DNA from: Corydoras sp. C115
Taxonomy: Eukaryota; Chordata; Actinopteri; Siluriformes; Callichthyidae
Direction: 5' to 3'
Assembly (NCBI GenBank): GCA_019802505.1
Contig: JAFMOC010000084.1
Location: 519,501-583,500 of the forward strand
DNA length: 64,000 bases
Position 1 is the first letter of the stretch. Each line of letters opens with the position of its first letter. The notes below the pieces were generated by a model that did no database searches, had not been told where the DNA came from, and saw only the letters and a list, made by a program, of their open reading frames with translations. Below are positions 22,342-33,425 of the stretch, in pieces. The translations under genes and the position numbers were made by a program.

Positions 22342-22585
22342 TCAATTTGGTTCTCAAACAGTCACCCAATCAGAGAAGCATAGATGTCAAATGCAATCAA
22401 ATCTAAAAAAGAAAAATAGTCAGATAACAATTTCTTTTAAAGCTTCTACAAAATATATATGGCTAAAACTAAGAAGGGCACATATTACTTTAAATGACTT
22501 GAGTTTTTGTATTCTACATATGTATTTATTTATTTATTTATTTATTTATTCATTCATCATTCATAATTCAGAAACCTAACCTGGT

Positions 22586-22815
22586 TGTTCAAGCTGGGAG
22601 ACCAGCAAGCACAGCATTACAATAATCAAGTTGGGACAGGATGAGGGCTTGAACTAACAGCTAAGTAGCATGTTCAGTCAAAAAGCTCTGATCTTTTTGA
22701 TGTTGTAAAGAAGGAATAAGTGGGAACAGGCAGTTTTGGTAACATGATCATAGAGTTTAAGATGTGTGTCAATTATGAAACCAAGGTTACGGACCGGATC
22801 GGTTGGAAAGATTGG
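22586..22815 (-). pseudogene. L2-type LINE reverse-transcriptase remnant
   Basis: It is nucleotide-similar to 20400-20640. The minus strand shows NLGFIIDTHLKLYDHVTKTA then LLYNIKKIR, with later frameshifts. Confidence 0.82.
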
Positions 22816-23372
22816 ATATAATACTAATACTCTCTTTACATTCTAAGATTACTTGCAAATACATACATACGATTAATTACTAAGGAAAATAGCCCTAGTG
22901 TCAGGATATGGGTCAGCAAGGTAAAGAGACAAGTGATGTTTGCGCAGATGATTTAGTTTTTGTACATTTATACTCTAAAATATTGAATAGTATTTTACAA
23001 CAGCAAGCTGTTTGTCTGAACCTCCTCCAGACAGTTTTTTTAATGAATTGTATTCAAATAAATCTGCATATATAATGAGCAATACATTTGTTACATTAAT
23101 TGAATTTGTCAGGGCTAATAGCAGCATCCATTCTTTCTGTTAAGCTTGGCTAAATTTGCATGCATGTGCATTCTTTTTATTTATTTATATAAAAATGTAC
23201 GCTCCTCTTTGTGTGCTATGGCAAGGCTTAAACCTGATATTTACATGTAACTGCAGTGTTAAGATTTCAGGTTAAGTTGTGGGTGTCATTGATAGTGTAG
23301 AACCTCTTCAAACTAAAACCTGAGACAATATACAGTCTACTGCACCCACATTGTTTTTTTAAACTTATTTTA
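22816..23372. other. Unassigned AT-rich DNA
   Basis: Nothing recognised. Confidence 0.4.
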
Positions 23373-23504
23373 AGTTGCCACCTGGGTGGAGTTTCCATGT
23401 TCTCCCTGTGTCCGCATGGGTTTCCTCCGGGTTCTCCGGTTTCCTTCCACAGTCCAAAAAAAATGGATCAAGGTCAATTCTCTAAATTTCCCCATATAGA
23501 GTGT
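23373..23504 (+). mobile_element. AATG-tail SINE, left part (split)
   Basis: Body from CTGGGTGGAGTTTCCATG to CCATATAGAGTGTG. The rest of the element resumes at 23846 after a LINE insertion. Head absent. Confidence 0.92.
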
Positions 23505-23845
23505 GAAACCTGAATATCAGTTGGACTGGTGGTCCTGCAGGACACCCTTAATGAACTCACATATAGTTTTCCAGTTTTTAGTTTTTCCATTTGTTTAATA
23601 TCTGTACATAGCTGTCCTACATTGTTGTTGCTGCCTGGCCGCTCAAGGAGGATGAGTCCCCCACTGAGTCTTGGTCCTCCCAAGGTTTCTTCCTTGAATA
23701 ACAACATAACAGGGAGTTTTTTCTTGCCACTGTCGCTTCGGCTTGCTCTTTGGGGGTTTAAAGGCTTTTCATTCTGTAAAGCTGCTTTGTGACAATGTAC
23801 TGTTGTAAAAAGCGCTATATAAATAAAAAACTTGAACTTGAACTT
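23505..23845 (+). mobile_element. LINE 3' end inserted in a SINE
   Basis: Typical blocks in order are CTCAAGGAGGATGAGTCCCC, TTTTTTCTTGCCACTGTCGC, AAAGCTGCTTTGTGACAATG and AAAAAGCGCTATATAAATAA, with a tail of AACTTG repeats. This is the 3' end of a fish non-LTR retrotransposon, perhaps I/Nimb-type by memory, 5'-truncated. It interrupts the SINE between its GTGTG and TTTGTGTG segments. A close copy lies at 63500-63825. Confidence 0.88.
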
Positions 23846-24005
23846 GTTTGTGTGTGTCTGTGTGAGTAAGTGTGTGCCCAGTGATAGATTGGCACCCTGT
23901 CCTGGGTGTATCTGCTCAGTGCCCGAAACGTTCTCCCCTGGATGGGAATGGGGAACCCCCCACTACCCTAGTAGATGATAGAAGTGGAAGATAATGGATG
24001 GTTGG
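23846..24005 (+). mobile_element. AATG-tail SINE, right part (split)
   Basis: It continues the SINE from 23504: TTTGTGTGTGTCTGTGTGAG, CCCTGTCCTGGGTGTATCTG, CCCCTGGATGGG, and a drifted GATAATGGATGG tail. Confidence 0.92.
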
Positions 24006-24135
24006 ATATGGTACCATAGGATAAGTAAGAGTCCAAAGTGATATTTAGTATACATTCTGCTCTTAGTAACATTAGATCCACTGTTGCACCACTATTAAAA
24101 TGTACACATTTGATTCCAGCTACAGTGCCCTACAA

Positions 24136-24157
24136 TGCATGGCATCTATGCCATGCA
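24136..24157. repeat. Perfect 10-bp inverted repeat
   Basis: TGCATGGCAT-CT-ATGCCATGCA, two exact 10-bp arms around 2 bp, in low-repeat sequence. Confidence 0.9.
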
Positions 24158-24422
24158 CCTGTTGTTCGGAGAGACCACAAGAGACACAAAAACCTCTGTC
24201 CTTACCAGCTGCTCCAAACCAGCACCACGTATGGGAAGAGAGCTGAGAGCTACTCAGAGAGCCAGCACTGAGCGAGCACAACTGACAGCTCTTAGTTTAC
24301 ATTTACATGGAAAAAAACTTGACGTATATATATTCAACTTCTGTTTAAAAAAAACAAAAACAAACAACCAAAATTATTCTGCCAAAAAAAGAATGAATTA
24401 GCCTAAACAATAATACTGTTAT

Positions 24423-24628
24423 GGATGGCACGGTGGGTTAGGGGTTAGCACGTTCGCGTCTCAGTGCTGGGGATTTAGGTTTGAGTTAAAGTTTCCATGC
24501 TCTTCCCGTGTCCGTATCCTCCCACAGCACAAAAAACATTGATTCAAGGTAAATTTAATTATTAAATTGCCCCTATATAGTGTGTGTTTGCGACTCTAGT
24601 ATTTAGCGGTAAGATAATTAATAAATAA
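24423..24628 (+). mobile_element. AATG-tail SINE, old and deleted
   Basis: It keeps the start GGCACGGTGG, the head with GTTAGCACGTTCGCGTCTCA, scattered body blocks and a decayed tail. Several internal deletions. Confidence 0.88.
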
Positions 24629-24810
24629 TTGTATGGAGATGGTTACATTCTTTTAGTAGTCAGGTAGATTAAATACTTTTTTTTTCATTCATGCAAATAA
24701 AGTAATATTGACATTCTGAAATTTGAAAGAAAACAATCTGTATGAAAAAAAGCAGAAATTTATAAAGTTATAACAAAAATAAATAAATAAATAAAACAAA
24801 TGCTGAATCC

Positions 24811-25118
24811 GCCGGCACGGTGACTTAGTGGTTAGCACGTTCGCCTCTCAGCACTAAGGATTCCCGATTCGAATCCCCATCTGGGTGGAGTTTCCATGTT
24901 CTCCCGTGTCTGCGTGGGTTTCCTCCGGGTTCTCTGGTTTCCTCCCACAGTCCAAAAACATGGATCAAGTCAATTGAGTTCTCTAAATTGCCCAGCGACA
25001 GATTGGCGCCCTGTCCTGGGTATATCTGCCCAGCGCCCGAAATGTTCTCCCCTGGATGGGCATAGGGAATCCCACCGCGACTCTAATATAGGATAAAGCG
25101 GAAGGGAATGAATGAATG
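24811..25118 (+). mobile_element. AATG-tail SINE with 13-bp target duplication
   Basis: It starts GCCGGCACGGTGACTTAGTG, has B box ATTCGAATCC, full 5' body, lacks the central GT-rich stretch, and ends in (AATG)3. Flanked by exact AAATGCTGAATCC at 24798-24810 and 25119-25131. This copy defines both ends of the family. Confidence 0.96.
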
Positions 25119-25131
25119 AAATGCTGAATCC

Positions 25132-25531
25132 ATGTATTTTTTTGTATTTTTTCCCATAAAGGTATGTGAAGTATTCTGAGTATGAGTAGGGATCAGATCC
25201 AAATGAATGTCCCTTGATTGAAACAAAAATCCACATTATTGCAAGCACTGTAGAAACACATAATCTGAGTAAGTCATTAAAGACACAGTAATTAATGTAG
25301 GAACTGAATAAGTACTCTACCTCCAAATGCACAGTACTCAATTACTGAACAATGCAGTGTGCCTTAATTAATGACTAGCAACAAGCCAGGTCACACACAC
25401 ACATGCAAACACACAATCCTGCTCTCTCTTAATTAATTAGAATTAGTGGTGATTAACAATAAGTCTCTCCAGACAAGCATGTTTACATTTGTAACTGTGT
25501 GTGTATATGAGTGTGTGTGTGAGTGTGTGTG

Positions 25532-25533
<2 letters not shown>
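25132..25533. other. Low-repeat DNA
   Basis: 25340-25475 has TTAATTAATGAC and TTAATTAATTAGAATTAG words that resemble homeodomain sites. No coding evidence. Confidence 0.35.

Positions 25534-25586
<53 letters not shown>
25534..25586. repeat. (GA)n microsatellite
   Basis: About 26 GA units, preceded by a GTGTGA-rich stretch. Confidence 0.96.
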
Positions 25587-25590
<4 letters not shown>

Positions 25591-25863
25591 GCAATGTTTT
25601 TCTTTCCAGAAGCGCAGTGGGATATTAACATGTTTCTCACAAGCCTGACAAATGACCTATTAATTATCTAATGTTGTCTGACAACAGGCTCTTGATAAAG
25701 ATGTATGTTTGTGCATGAACCAGACACAGATAGAACAGGATGAGATGAAAGAGAAGAAGGAGGAGGCGGTAGAGAAGTGTGTGTCAGTTCACAGCAATGC
25801 TGCTTCCACTCACATCTTCATCACACATGCACTCACAGACACACAGATACACACACACACTCA

Positions 25864-26084
<221 letters not shown>

Positions 26085-26099
26085 TGCATATGCAATATG

Positions 26100-27006
26100 C
26101 ATTTATGCTTTAGAAAGCTTTTTACTATATACTATATAATTGTATTATTATTATTATTTGTAAACTACACAACACTTCATGGATCAAGCTGCATCCAAAA
26201 TTCCCTACAGCATAGCACTACATAAAAAACAAACTATATGTATGGGTAGTCTGACCATACTGACATAATGTGGGTATCAAGCAGTGAGTGAAAATTCCCT
26301 GAACGACCTACAGAATTAAAAACTTTTGAAGTAAACAACCCAAGCACAATGTGCTATCCCATAATTCAACTGGGGCCAAGCTTATAAAGCAAAAACTTTG
26401 AAACACATACAAAATTATGATTGTCCAGCACCAAATAGTGATGTCCAGCACCAAATATTATTATGTATAATAGTATAATAGGGACTTCTACAGTCATGTT
26501 TAAACCACAGCCATTAGATAACATTAGTTATGTGGTAGATGTGATGAGACCAAGATTGCACAACAGCTCTATCATTAATGGCGTTTTTTTTTTTTTTTTT
26601 TTTTGCAATGCAAAAAAAATGCAATGATAGTCACACTGTAGTGACTGTAAAATAATGTAGAATGTAATGTAGTATATAGATAAAAAAGTATAATGTAATA
26701 ATTTGTATATGTCTTATATGGAGAAGTAATGGTACACATTCCCATTTCACCTACGAGCACGACTCGCAGATATAACAATCTTATATAACATCTAAACTAA
26801 AACTTTTGAAAAAGGGTTTTTACGTTGAGAATCTGATGATGAACAATAGGCTTCATTAGTTCAGACATGTTCTGGGTGAGTTGTAAAAAGCTTGTAAAAA
26901 ACAAATATTCGTTGATGTCAGACATCAACGGATTTGGTGTTCATCGATTTTCTCTGCAAAAAATTACTTCTCTGTTTTAGCTGGTTGCCTCAGGTTTAAT
27001 CGGCGT
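26100..27006. other. Unassigned DNA
   Basis: A 23-bp poly(T) run lies near 26585-26604. Otherwise nothing recognised. Confidence 0.4.
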
Positions 27007-27018
27007 GATCACGTGACT
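27007..27018. promoter_or_regulatory. E-box / CLEAR-like site
   Basis: GATCACGTGACT contains the palindrome TCACGTGA, the core bound by USF and MiT/TFE bHLH-zip factors. It is isolated, with no promoter context visible. Confidence 0.3.
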
Positions 27019-27411
27019 TGGACACGTCTCATTGTCCCCATTAAGTTTCCCTTGAGAAGTGAATTTAACGCTTTACTTCAAGCTCCATCAAGGGACCAAA
27101 ACAAGTTTCCAAAGTCATTCAAAAATACAAGAGTGGCATTAAGATCACTGAAATCATCCGCATGTACATTCCATTCTGGCAAATTAATTAATTTGGATCA
27201 AGAACAGATGGAGATTGCGAATGTCATTCAATTTTAATGTTTAAATACATAAAATAAAACAAAATACTGTTTATATTATTTCTTCATTCTGTTTTTAGTA
27301 TTCTCAGTTTCTTAATGTAATTGCGTTTAAAATTACTTAGCATGCATATGTATGTTTTAATGTGTTTTTAAAGGCAATTTTTTTTTTTTTAAATAAATTT
27401 GTTTAGTGTAT

Positions 27412-27438
27412 GGTGGCTTAGTGGTTAGCACGTTCGTC
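27412..27438 (+). mobile_element. 27-bp SINE head stub between direct repeats
   Basis: GGTGGCTTAGTGGTTAGCAC plus GTTCGTC is the first part of the SINE tRNA head and nothing else. It is flanked by exact TAGTGTAT at 27404-27411 and 27439-27446. Confidence 0.85.
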
Positions 27439-27446
27439 TAGTGTAT

Positions 27447-27842
27447 TTTTTTTTTTTTACTCATGAGAATTTTATGTCTCACTCAGTATCAGTTCCATAT
27501 AGTCAAAGTCAAAAATGTAATACTGTAATTATAATAAGACGCTAAACGAACAAATGTAAATATACAAGAAAAAAGTAACAAGAAAACAGAAGACTAGTTA
27601 TTCTGGGCTGTATTTTATTTTTCTACAGTAAACTTTTAGGGAGGTTCTAACACAACATTGGATTTTTATTTATTTTTTTTGTCCCTAGTAGGAATGTGGA
27701 TGCAAAGAAATTAGGTAATGGTTCACTGGTTAATATATACTGCTGTAGTCCCCATTTGAATTGTTTATGTATGAATGGGAAATGTATTTCTTCCTGTTAT
27801 GTTATTGCCATAATGAATGTTGCTTTTACATTCATTAATACA
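27447..27842. other. Unassigned DNA
   Basis: AT-rich with T runs. Nothing recognised. Confidence 0.35.
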
Positions 27843-28081
27843 TTCATGCCCATCCAGGAGATAACGTTTTGGGCGCTGGGCAGATACACCCAGTACAGGG
27901 CACCAATCGCTGGTTGGGCATATTCACTCACACAGACACACAAACACACTCTATATGGGACAATTTTGTGCATTCAGTTTACCTTGAATTCATGTTTTTG
28001 GACTGTCGGTGGAAACCCTGAGACCCCGGAGGAAACCCACGCAGACAAAGGGAGAACAGAGAAACTTACTAAGCCACCCAC
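27843..28081 (-). mobile_element. AATG-tail SINE, truncated at both ends
   Basis: Minus-strand body from ATGCCCATCCAGGAG to ACTAAGCCACC. The tail and the B-box region are lost. Confidence 0.9.
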
Positions 28082-28439
28082 TTCATTAATTATTTGAATA
28101 AATGTGGATGTGCCAGGATAAGTTCTAAAAGCATTGTAAAGTTGTTTAGTTCTTACTGTATGAGCTATAAGTGCTATGATGGTGCTGAAGCTCAGACACC
28201 CAGCACTTTGACACTATTCAGAGGAGCACTGTCACTCTATATAGTATGGCATTAAGGGTGATTTAAGTAATCACAGAGCAATCAGATGCTCACACACTCT
28301 CCGCGCTTGTTTGTATGGCTGATGATCTGTGTGGGTGTGTGTGGGTGGGTGTGGGGGTGTCCTGTCAAACACTTTAAGCATTTGATTTGTTTTCTCTGTC
28401 TTTGTCTAACAATCTGTTTCCATGTCACTTTGTTCCTCC

Positions 28440-28830
28440 ATCCTTCTATCTACATCCATATGATTTGTGACTTCACGTATGTGTGTGAAAGTGTGTATTT
28501 ATGTATTTATGTCTGTGTATATGTGTAAATGTGTGCACATATATGTGTATTTGTGCCCATGTGACTGTGTATATATGCCTGTAAGCATTTTATGCTTGTG
28601 GGTATAAATAAATGTGTATTTATATTTGTTTGTATGTCAGTTTCTGTTATCTGTTTGAGTGTGTATTTATGTGTGTGTGTGTGTGTGTATGCATGCATGC
28701 GTGTGTGTAAATCTATGTTGGTTTATATGTAAAATATGTGTGTGTTTGTGTATGGTTCTGTGTAAATGTGTGCATGCAGTTGGGTGTGTATGTGTTTATG
28801 TATGTGCAGCATGTGTTTTTGTGTGAATTT
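28440..28830. repeat. Degenerate TG-rich tract
   Basis: Nearly 400 bp of TGTGTATTTATG- and GTGTGTATGTG-like words: a decayed microsatellite or minisatellite with no fixed unit. Confidence 0.8.
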
Positions 28831-28939
28831 CCCTATGGTGTGGCTAATATCCTATCCTAACCTAGATGGAGTGGGTGAGCATTGCTGTGGTTTTACAGGA
28901 GACATATTTGCAGTTTTGGCAGTGTCCGTCCCCGAGGGC

Positions 28940-29260
28940 TTTACGAGACCCCCCTGAATTGCTGTCCAGAGGCCACATGACCAAGAAGCCAAAATGATAG
29001 CATATGTGCTTTGTTTAATTTTGATGTCCTAGTAATGTATGACACAATTAGATTGATTTGACAATTTCCATTACACTTGATAAAATATTTATGGAGTCTT
29101 ATCAAAGAGCTGCCGTTGACACGCGCCATCCATCAGCATCATCACTCAGCACTGCTGCTAGCGTTAGCCTATTAGCTTTTATTTACCCCAGAGGAGAGGC
29201 CTGTGACATGTGCTATATTGAAGAGGAAGGGGTACAGATTTCTAACCCAACCTCCCACCC
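28940..29260. other. Candidate conserved non-coding block
   Basis: Repeat-free, with AT-rich regulatory-looking words (GATTGATTTGACAATTTCCA, GATAAAATATTTATGGAG) followed by a GC-richer part with GCTAGCGTTAGCCTATTAGC. No splice-supported frame. Function is inferred from texture only. Confidence 0.35.
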
Positions 29261-29949
29261 CAACGCCTTTTTCCTTCTTCTTTTTTACTATCCAGCCACT
29301 TATTCCTTTGCTTCACCCACATGGTGTCCTATTTGTCCTTGTTTTTTTATACTTCCTTGTTATAGATTAACGTTCCTGCTTTCAGTTTTAGTCATGTTCT
29401 ATTTCAGGTTGCTTTCTTTAACCTTTTAACTTTCTCTCTCTCTTATTCTCTTTTGCTACCTTTCTATCTGTCTCTCTCTCTTTGTATATCTCTCTCATTC
29501 TCTCGTTTTCCTCTGCCACCATCCATCTCAATGCTAAAATATGCATAAGATGATTGAGCTCATCAGTCTCAATGTAAGATGTACACAGCTCTGAATTTGG
29601 TTTAAGGTAACTACCCCTTGCCCAAAATTTACCATTTATATTTACCCTATTTTTAATCTGTATAATTCACCAAGGGCACTTCAGCAACTTCAGTGAACAA
29701 AGGACCTTCAGGTCACAAGGCTGGATCATTATATATAATCCTTATTGCCTATTCAAATTGTGCTACTGGCTTTATATGTAATCACAATGTATATGAAAAT
29801 GCAAATTGAAATGTGTTTGTTTTTTGGTATGTGTTATGGTTGTAAAGCACATTTTTCAAATACAGCACATGTCTGTCATCCTTGTGAGTTGTCCATACAA
29901 GTGAGTTTTTTACATTTAGATATTTCAATTTTATAATATGGAATCCATG
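29261..29949. other. Unassigned DNA with pyrimidine-rich part
   Basis: 29250-29520 is CT-rich with TCTCTCTC runs. The remainder is AT-rich. Confidence 0.4.
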
Positions 29950-30188
<239 letters not shown>

Positions 30189-30439
30189 AACCGCAGCACT
30201 GCGAGACCAACTGTGATGCACTGTATAACGTTTTTTTTATTTAAAATTTTAGTTTTCTCAATTTTTTATTTATGGATAATTTGTGTATGTATGCATTATC
30301 TCAAATTTTTATACATAGGCATCGATATTACAATACTACAAGTGGAGTCTCTCTCACTTGGCTAATAAAACAATGCATTAAACATGAGTCAGACAATAAT
30401 GAAGTGCTGCTCTATAATTATGTTGTGGTCCTTTGGAAT

Positions 30440-30760
30440 GAAGACAAAATATTTGAAAAGGGCTTCTGTCACCTCCGCACTCCTTCCTCACTAATCATAG
30501 ACACACACACGCGCGCACGTTCAGGCACACTTTCCCCAGGCAGGGCACGGAGGTTAAATACAAGGAGAGGCATTTCCAGAACCTTGCCTACTAATAAGGA
30601 CTAATTGAAAAATGACTGGCTATTGACAGACAATGAGGTAGAACCATATGGTGTGACCATGTAATTTGCCTGCCAATTTAACCACATGAAAATTGATAGG
30701 TGTGCAGGTCTGAGGGGAAAGAGGTTGATGAATTTTGATGAAATGATTCTTCAACTACAA
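30440..30760. other. Candidate conserved non-coding block
   Basis: Low-repeat, balanced sequence with CTACTAATAAGGACTAATTG and AATTTGCCTGCCAATTTAAC. A short CA/CG run (30500-30518) interrupts it. Inference only. Confidence 0.3.
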
Positions 30761-31151
30761 TACGTAGCTAATTTATGGTTTCAATGGACTAAAGCTGCAC
30801 TTATACTAAAAGATTACAAGATCAGATGTAATCCAGAGTTTTAATTTGTTATATTTAGTCTGAAGGGATCTTAACTGCAGAATGAATAAGTATATGAATG
30901 AATGAATGACTGAATGGGTGAATTAAAAATTACATAAAATAATAAAAAAATTTGATGTCTCATTTGAATTTAATTCCCATTTATTTGGAAATCATGTTGT
31001 TTCAGTTATCTAAATTGTTTCCATAAAAACATCTTATACATTTTAACCAGTTGAACCAGAAGGGTACAAAGTTAGTGCTTTATGCTTTATGCACGCTAGT
31101 GTATTGTGTATATCTAGTGTAGTGTATTGGAACTTTTCTTAATAAGCAAGA
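30761..31151. other. Unassigned AT-rich DNA
   Basis: A short AATG/AATGAATG run near 30880-30910 could be an orphan SINE tail. Nothing else. Confidence 0.35.
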
Positions 31152-31262
31152 AAGCCACGTGGACATGGGGAGGACATGGAAACTACACCTAGAATGCGAT
31201 TCAAACCTGGATCCCCAGCCTGAGAGGCGAATGTGCTAACCACTAAGCCACCATTCTGCCCT
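31152..31262 (-). mobile_element. AATG-tail SINE, 5' end only
   Basis: Minus-strand head (GCTAACCACTAAGCCACC) with reversed B box (ATTCAAACC) and the first body block. The 3' half is missing. Confidence 0.88.
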
Positions 31263-31298
31263 CTATTAATATTATATTTTACACATTTAATAATCACT

Positions 31299-31400
31299 CT
31301 GGGCGGCATGATGGCAGAGTGAGTGTATGCTTAGTGATGCATTTGTGCCATGTCCTGGTTGTATCTGCCCAGTGCCCAAACACGTTCTTCCCTGGATGGG
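31299..31400 (+). mobile_element. AATG-tail SINE, heavily deleted
   Basis: It starts GGGCGGCATGATGGC, jumps to the central and 3' blocks (CCATGTCCTGGTTGTATCTG, TTCCCTGGATGGG) and stops. Confidence 0.75.
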
Positions 31401-31529
31401 TTTCTAACAATGTAACTGCAGCATTAGCTATTTATGTCTTTTAATTTTGTTAATTAACTATTTATAATCTTAATCTTATTGCAGCATTTTTGGCTTTAGT
31501 TGCACCCAGCTCAGGCATGCGTAGAAAAA

Positions 31530-31580
31530 TCTTCCATCCATCCATTATCTTCCGCTTGTCCGGGGTTCGGGTCGCGGAGA
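31530..31580 (-). mobile_element. 3' end of another fish SINE-like repeat
   Basis: CCATCCATCCATTATCTTCC followed by GCTTGTCCGGGGTTCGGGTCGCGG is the reversed terminus of a widespread fish repeat, related to but distinct from the AATG family. Confidence 0.65.
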
Positions 31581-31644
31581 ACACTCTTCATATATATATT
31601 ATATATTTTATGGTTTATATACTTGTATAATTATTTTTATTTAC

Positions 31645-31740
31645 TTTGATAGAAATTGCTTAGGGTGAAACTGGCTCAATTTTGTTTTCATTTGATATAC
31701 CACATGTGATGAAAATAACAATAAAGTCTCCTTGAATTCT
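31645..31740 (+). mobile_element. Possible LINE 3' end
   Basis: AACAATAAAGTCTCCTTGAA at about 31715-31735 resembles the terminal ACAATAAAG...TTGAATT of fish LINEs. Weak. Confidence 0.35.
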
Positions 31741-32549
31741 TGATATTACTTCATATAATTTTGTCATTTTAAATTTTACTCTTATTCTTATTTTTTCCCA
31801 CTATAATGGAAGTTCCAATTTCATGACCCCCATGCAAGGGAGTTACTAGTTTTTCTGTTGCCTGCCCTGGACATCTTGCTTGCTCCCTCTTATGGCACTG
31901 CCCTTAAGCCTTTTCCATATATTCTGGAGTGCAGAGAGTTTTTTCAGTGTGTGGCAGGCCAGGAACCTATTGATTGGAAGAAAGTTTTATTTTATCTTTC
32001 TGAGTTATTGGGACTGGCATTGATTTGAGCTGAGGACATTTTTTGTCAGCACATCCCAACCTGCTTAAACCCATGCCTATGTTCCAAATTTGTAGGACTG
32101 TACTGATCTGGTTGCTGTCCAACTCTTTCAACTTGGAAAGCATTCATGAAATACGAGCAGTTCCAGTTCTTAATAAAGCTGCCAATGAGTCTGTGTCAGA
32201 ATAATTGAACTCTGACAGCATTCTTTCTATCGACCTGATAGTTAAGTCTGAATTCTATTGCTTGCAACACATTGCAATGCCCTATTGGCTCTGTAATTGA
32301 GATGGAATCTTACTCTCTTAAAGCATATTTCCTGTTTAATCTAGTAATATCTGGAAAGTATTCTTCTTTTCAATTTAAAAAGTATCTTTTGTTTAGCGGA
32401 AGATCGTTCCACCATTTTACAGTGGTGAACGCCATACATATATGTTTTTTTATGGTGAAGAAAAAAATTAAGATCAGAGTATATGCGTATCTAAACTAAA
32501 TTCTCAAATGTTCAAAAATTCTCCAAAAAAAAAAACAACAAAGTTGGTT
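31741..32549. other. Unassigned DNA
   Basis: 31795-32240 is of balanced composition but gave no recognisable protein or repeat. Confidence 0.4.
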
Positions 32550-32645
32550 TAAAAGATAAGATAAGAGATAAGATAAGATAAACCTTTACTTGTCCCACAA
32601 TGGGGAAATACACATTCTCAGCAGCAGATACTTTAGAAGAAGGGT
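32550..32645. repeat. (GATAA)n run plus a fish repeat terminus
   Basis: AAGATAAGATAAGAGATAAG leads into CCTTTACTTGTCCCACAATG GGGAAATA, a block common at the ends of dispersed fish repeats. Confidence 0.6.
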
Positions 32646-32797
32646 GAAAAAGGTATCCAGTCATTAGAAGAGATTTAAACAAAAAACTAGGAAAATTTGA
32701 AATAGTATTAGAAATATATATATAAACACGCAATAAAATTCTAATTTTTCCAATAAGCAAGGTATAGTTTGTTCTTTAGATTGTTTGTCTAACTCAA

Positions 32798-32965
32798 AAT
32801 CTGGATCCTTCATGTTCTCCCCATGTCCGCGTGGATTTCCTTCAGATTCTCCGGTTTCCACCCACAGTCCAAAAACATGGATTTAAGGCAAATTGAATGC
32901 TCCATATAGCACCATATAGAGTGTGGTTGTGTGTGTGTTTGTCTGAGTGAATGTGCCAAGCTATA
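32798..32965 (+). mobile_element. AATG-tail SINE, middle part
   Basis: Body from CATGTTCTCCCCATGTCCGC to the GT-rich stretch. It ends where a LINE 3' fragment begins. Confidence 0.88.
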
Positions 32966-33115
32966 GAGGATGGCCACTCCAGGAGGATGAGTCTCCCACT
33001 AAAATAAAGCTAAGTTTTCTTTTCTTTCACTGTCAGCTTGCTCTTTTGGGGTACAGGCTGAGAAAACTGTAAAGCAGCTTCGATGATCTAATTGACAATG
33101 GCCACTGTATCTGAA
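32966..33115 (+). mobile_element. LINE 3' end fragment, decayed
   Basis: The blocks GGAGGATGAGTCTCCCACT, TTTCACTGTCAGCTTGCTCT and AAACTGTAAAGCAGCTTCGA correspond to the element at 23505-23845. The terminal GCGCTATAT block is gone. Confidence 0.78.
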
Positions 33116-33148
33116 TCTGATACAGACATACTCATGTGGCTGAGCATA

Positions 33149-33331
33149 GGCAGCCTGTTTGCATCAAGAGCACTTTAACTCAGCAGGTTTTCACCAAGAG
33201 TGCAGTGAATAAATATATTTGCACTGAGTGAGTTTTATCAAGCCTGTTTGCCCCAAGAGTGCATTATCCAAGCCTGTATATGCCGAGAGCACTTTATCTA
33301 AACCTGACTGCACTGAGAGCATTCCACTGTA
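33149..33331 (+). repeat. Decayed minisatellite, about 30-bp unit
   Basis: Five imperfect units of the form GCCTGTTTGCCCCAAGAGTG followed by CATTATCCAA: GCCTGTTTGCATCAAGAGCA, GCAGGTTTTCACCAAGAGTG, GCCTGTTTGCCCCAAGAGTG, GCCTGTATATGCCGAGAGCA and ACCTGACTGCACTGAGAGCA. The second unit is extended. Confidence 0.75.
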
Positions 33332-33425
33332 ACAGCATCTGTTATACTGTAAATGGAAATCTGTACATTTGTATATATCATAGCTTTGTTTCATCACTTA
33401 AATTAATGTTACAAAAGAATGTGTA

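Noticed and set aside
27013..27237. 74-codon open frame
   Set aside because: No domain, no splice support and no family resemblance. Length is within chance for this composition.
29058..29429. 123-codon open frame as an exon
   Set aside because: The frame passes from an AT-rich regulatory-looking block into CT-rich low-complexity DNA and lacks splice sites or a known domain.
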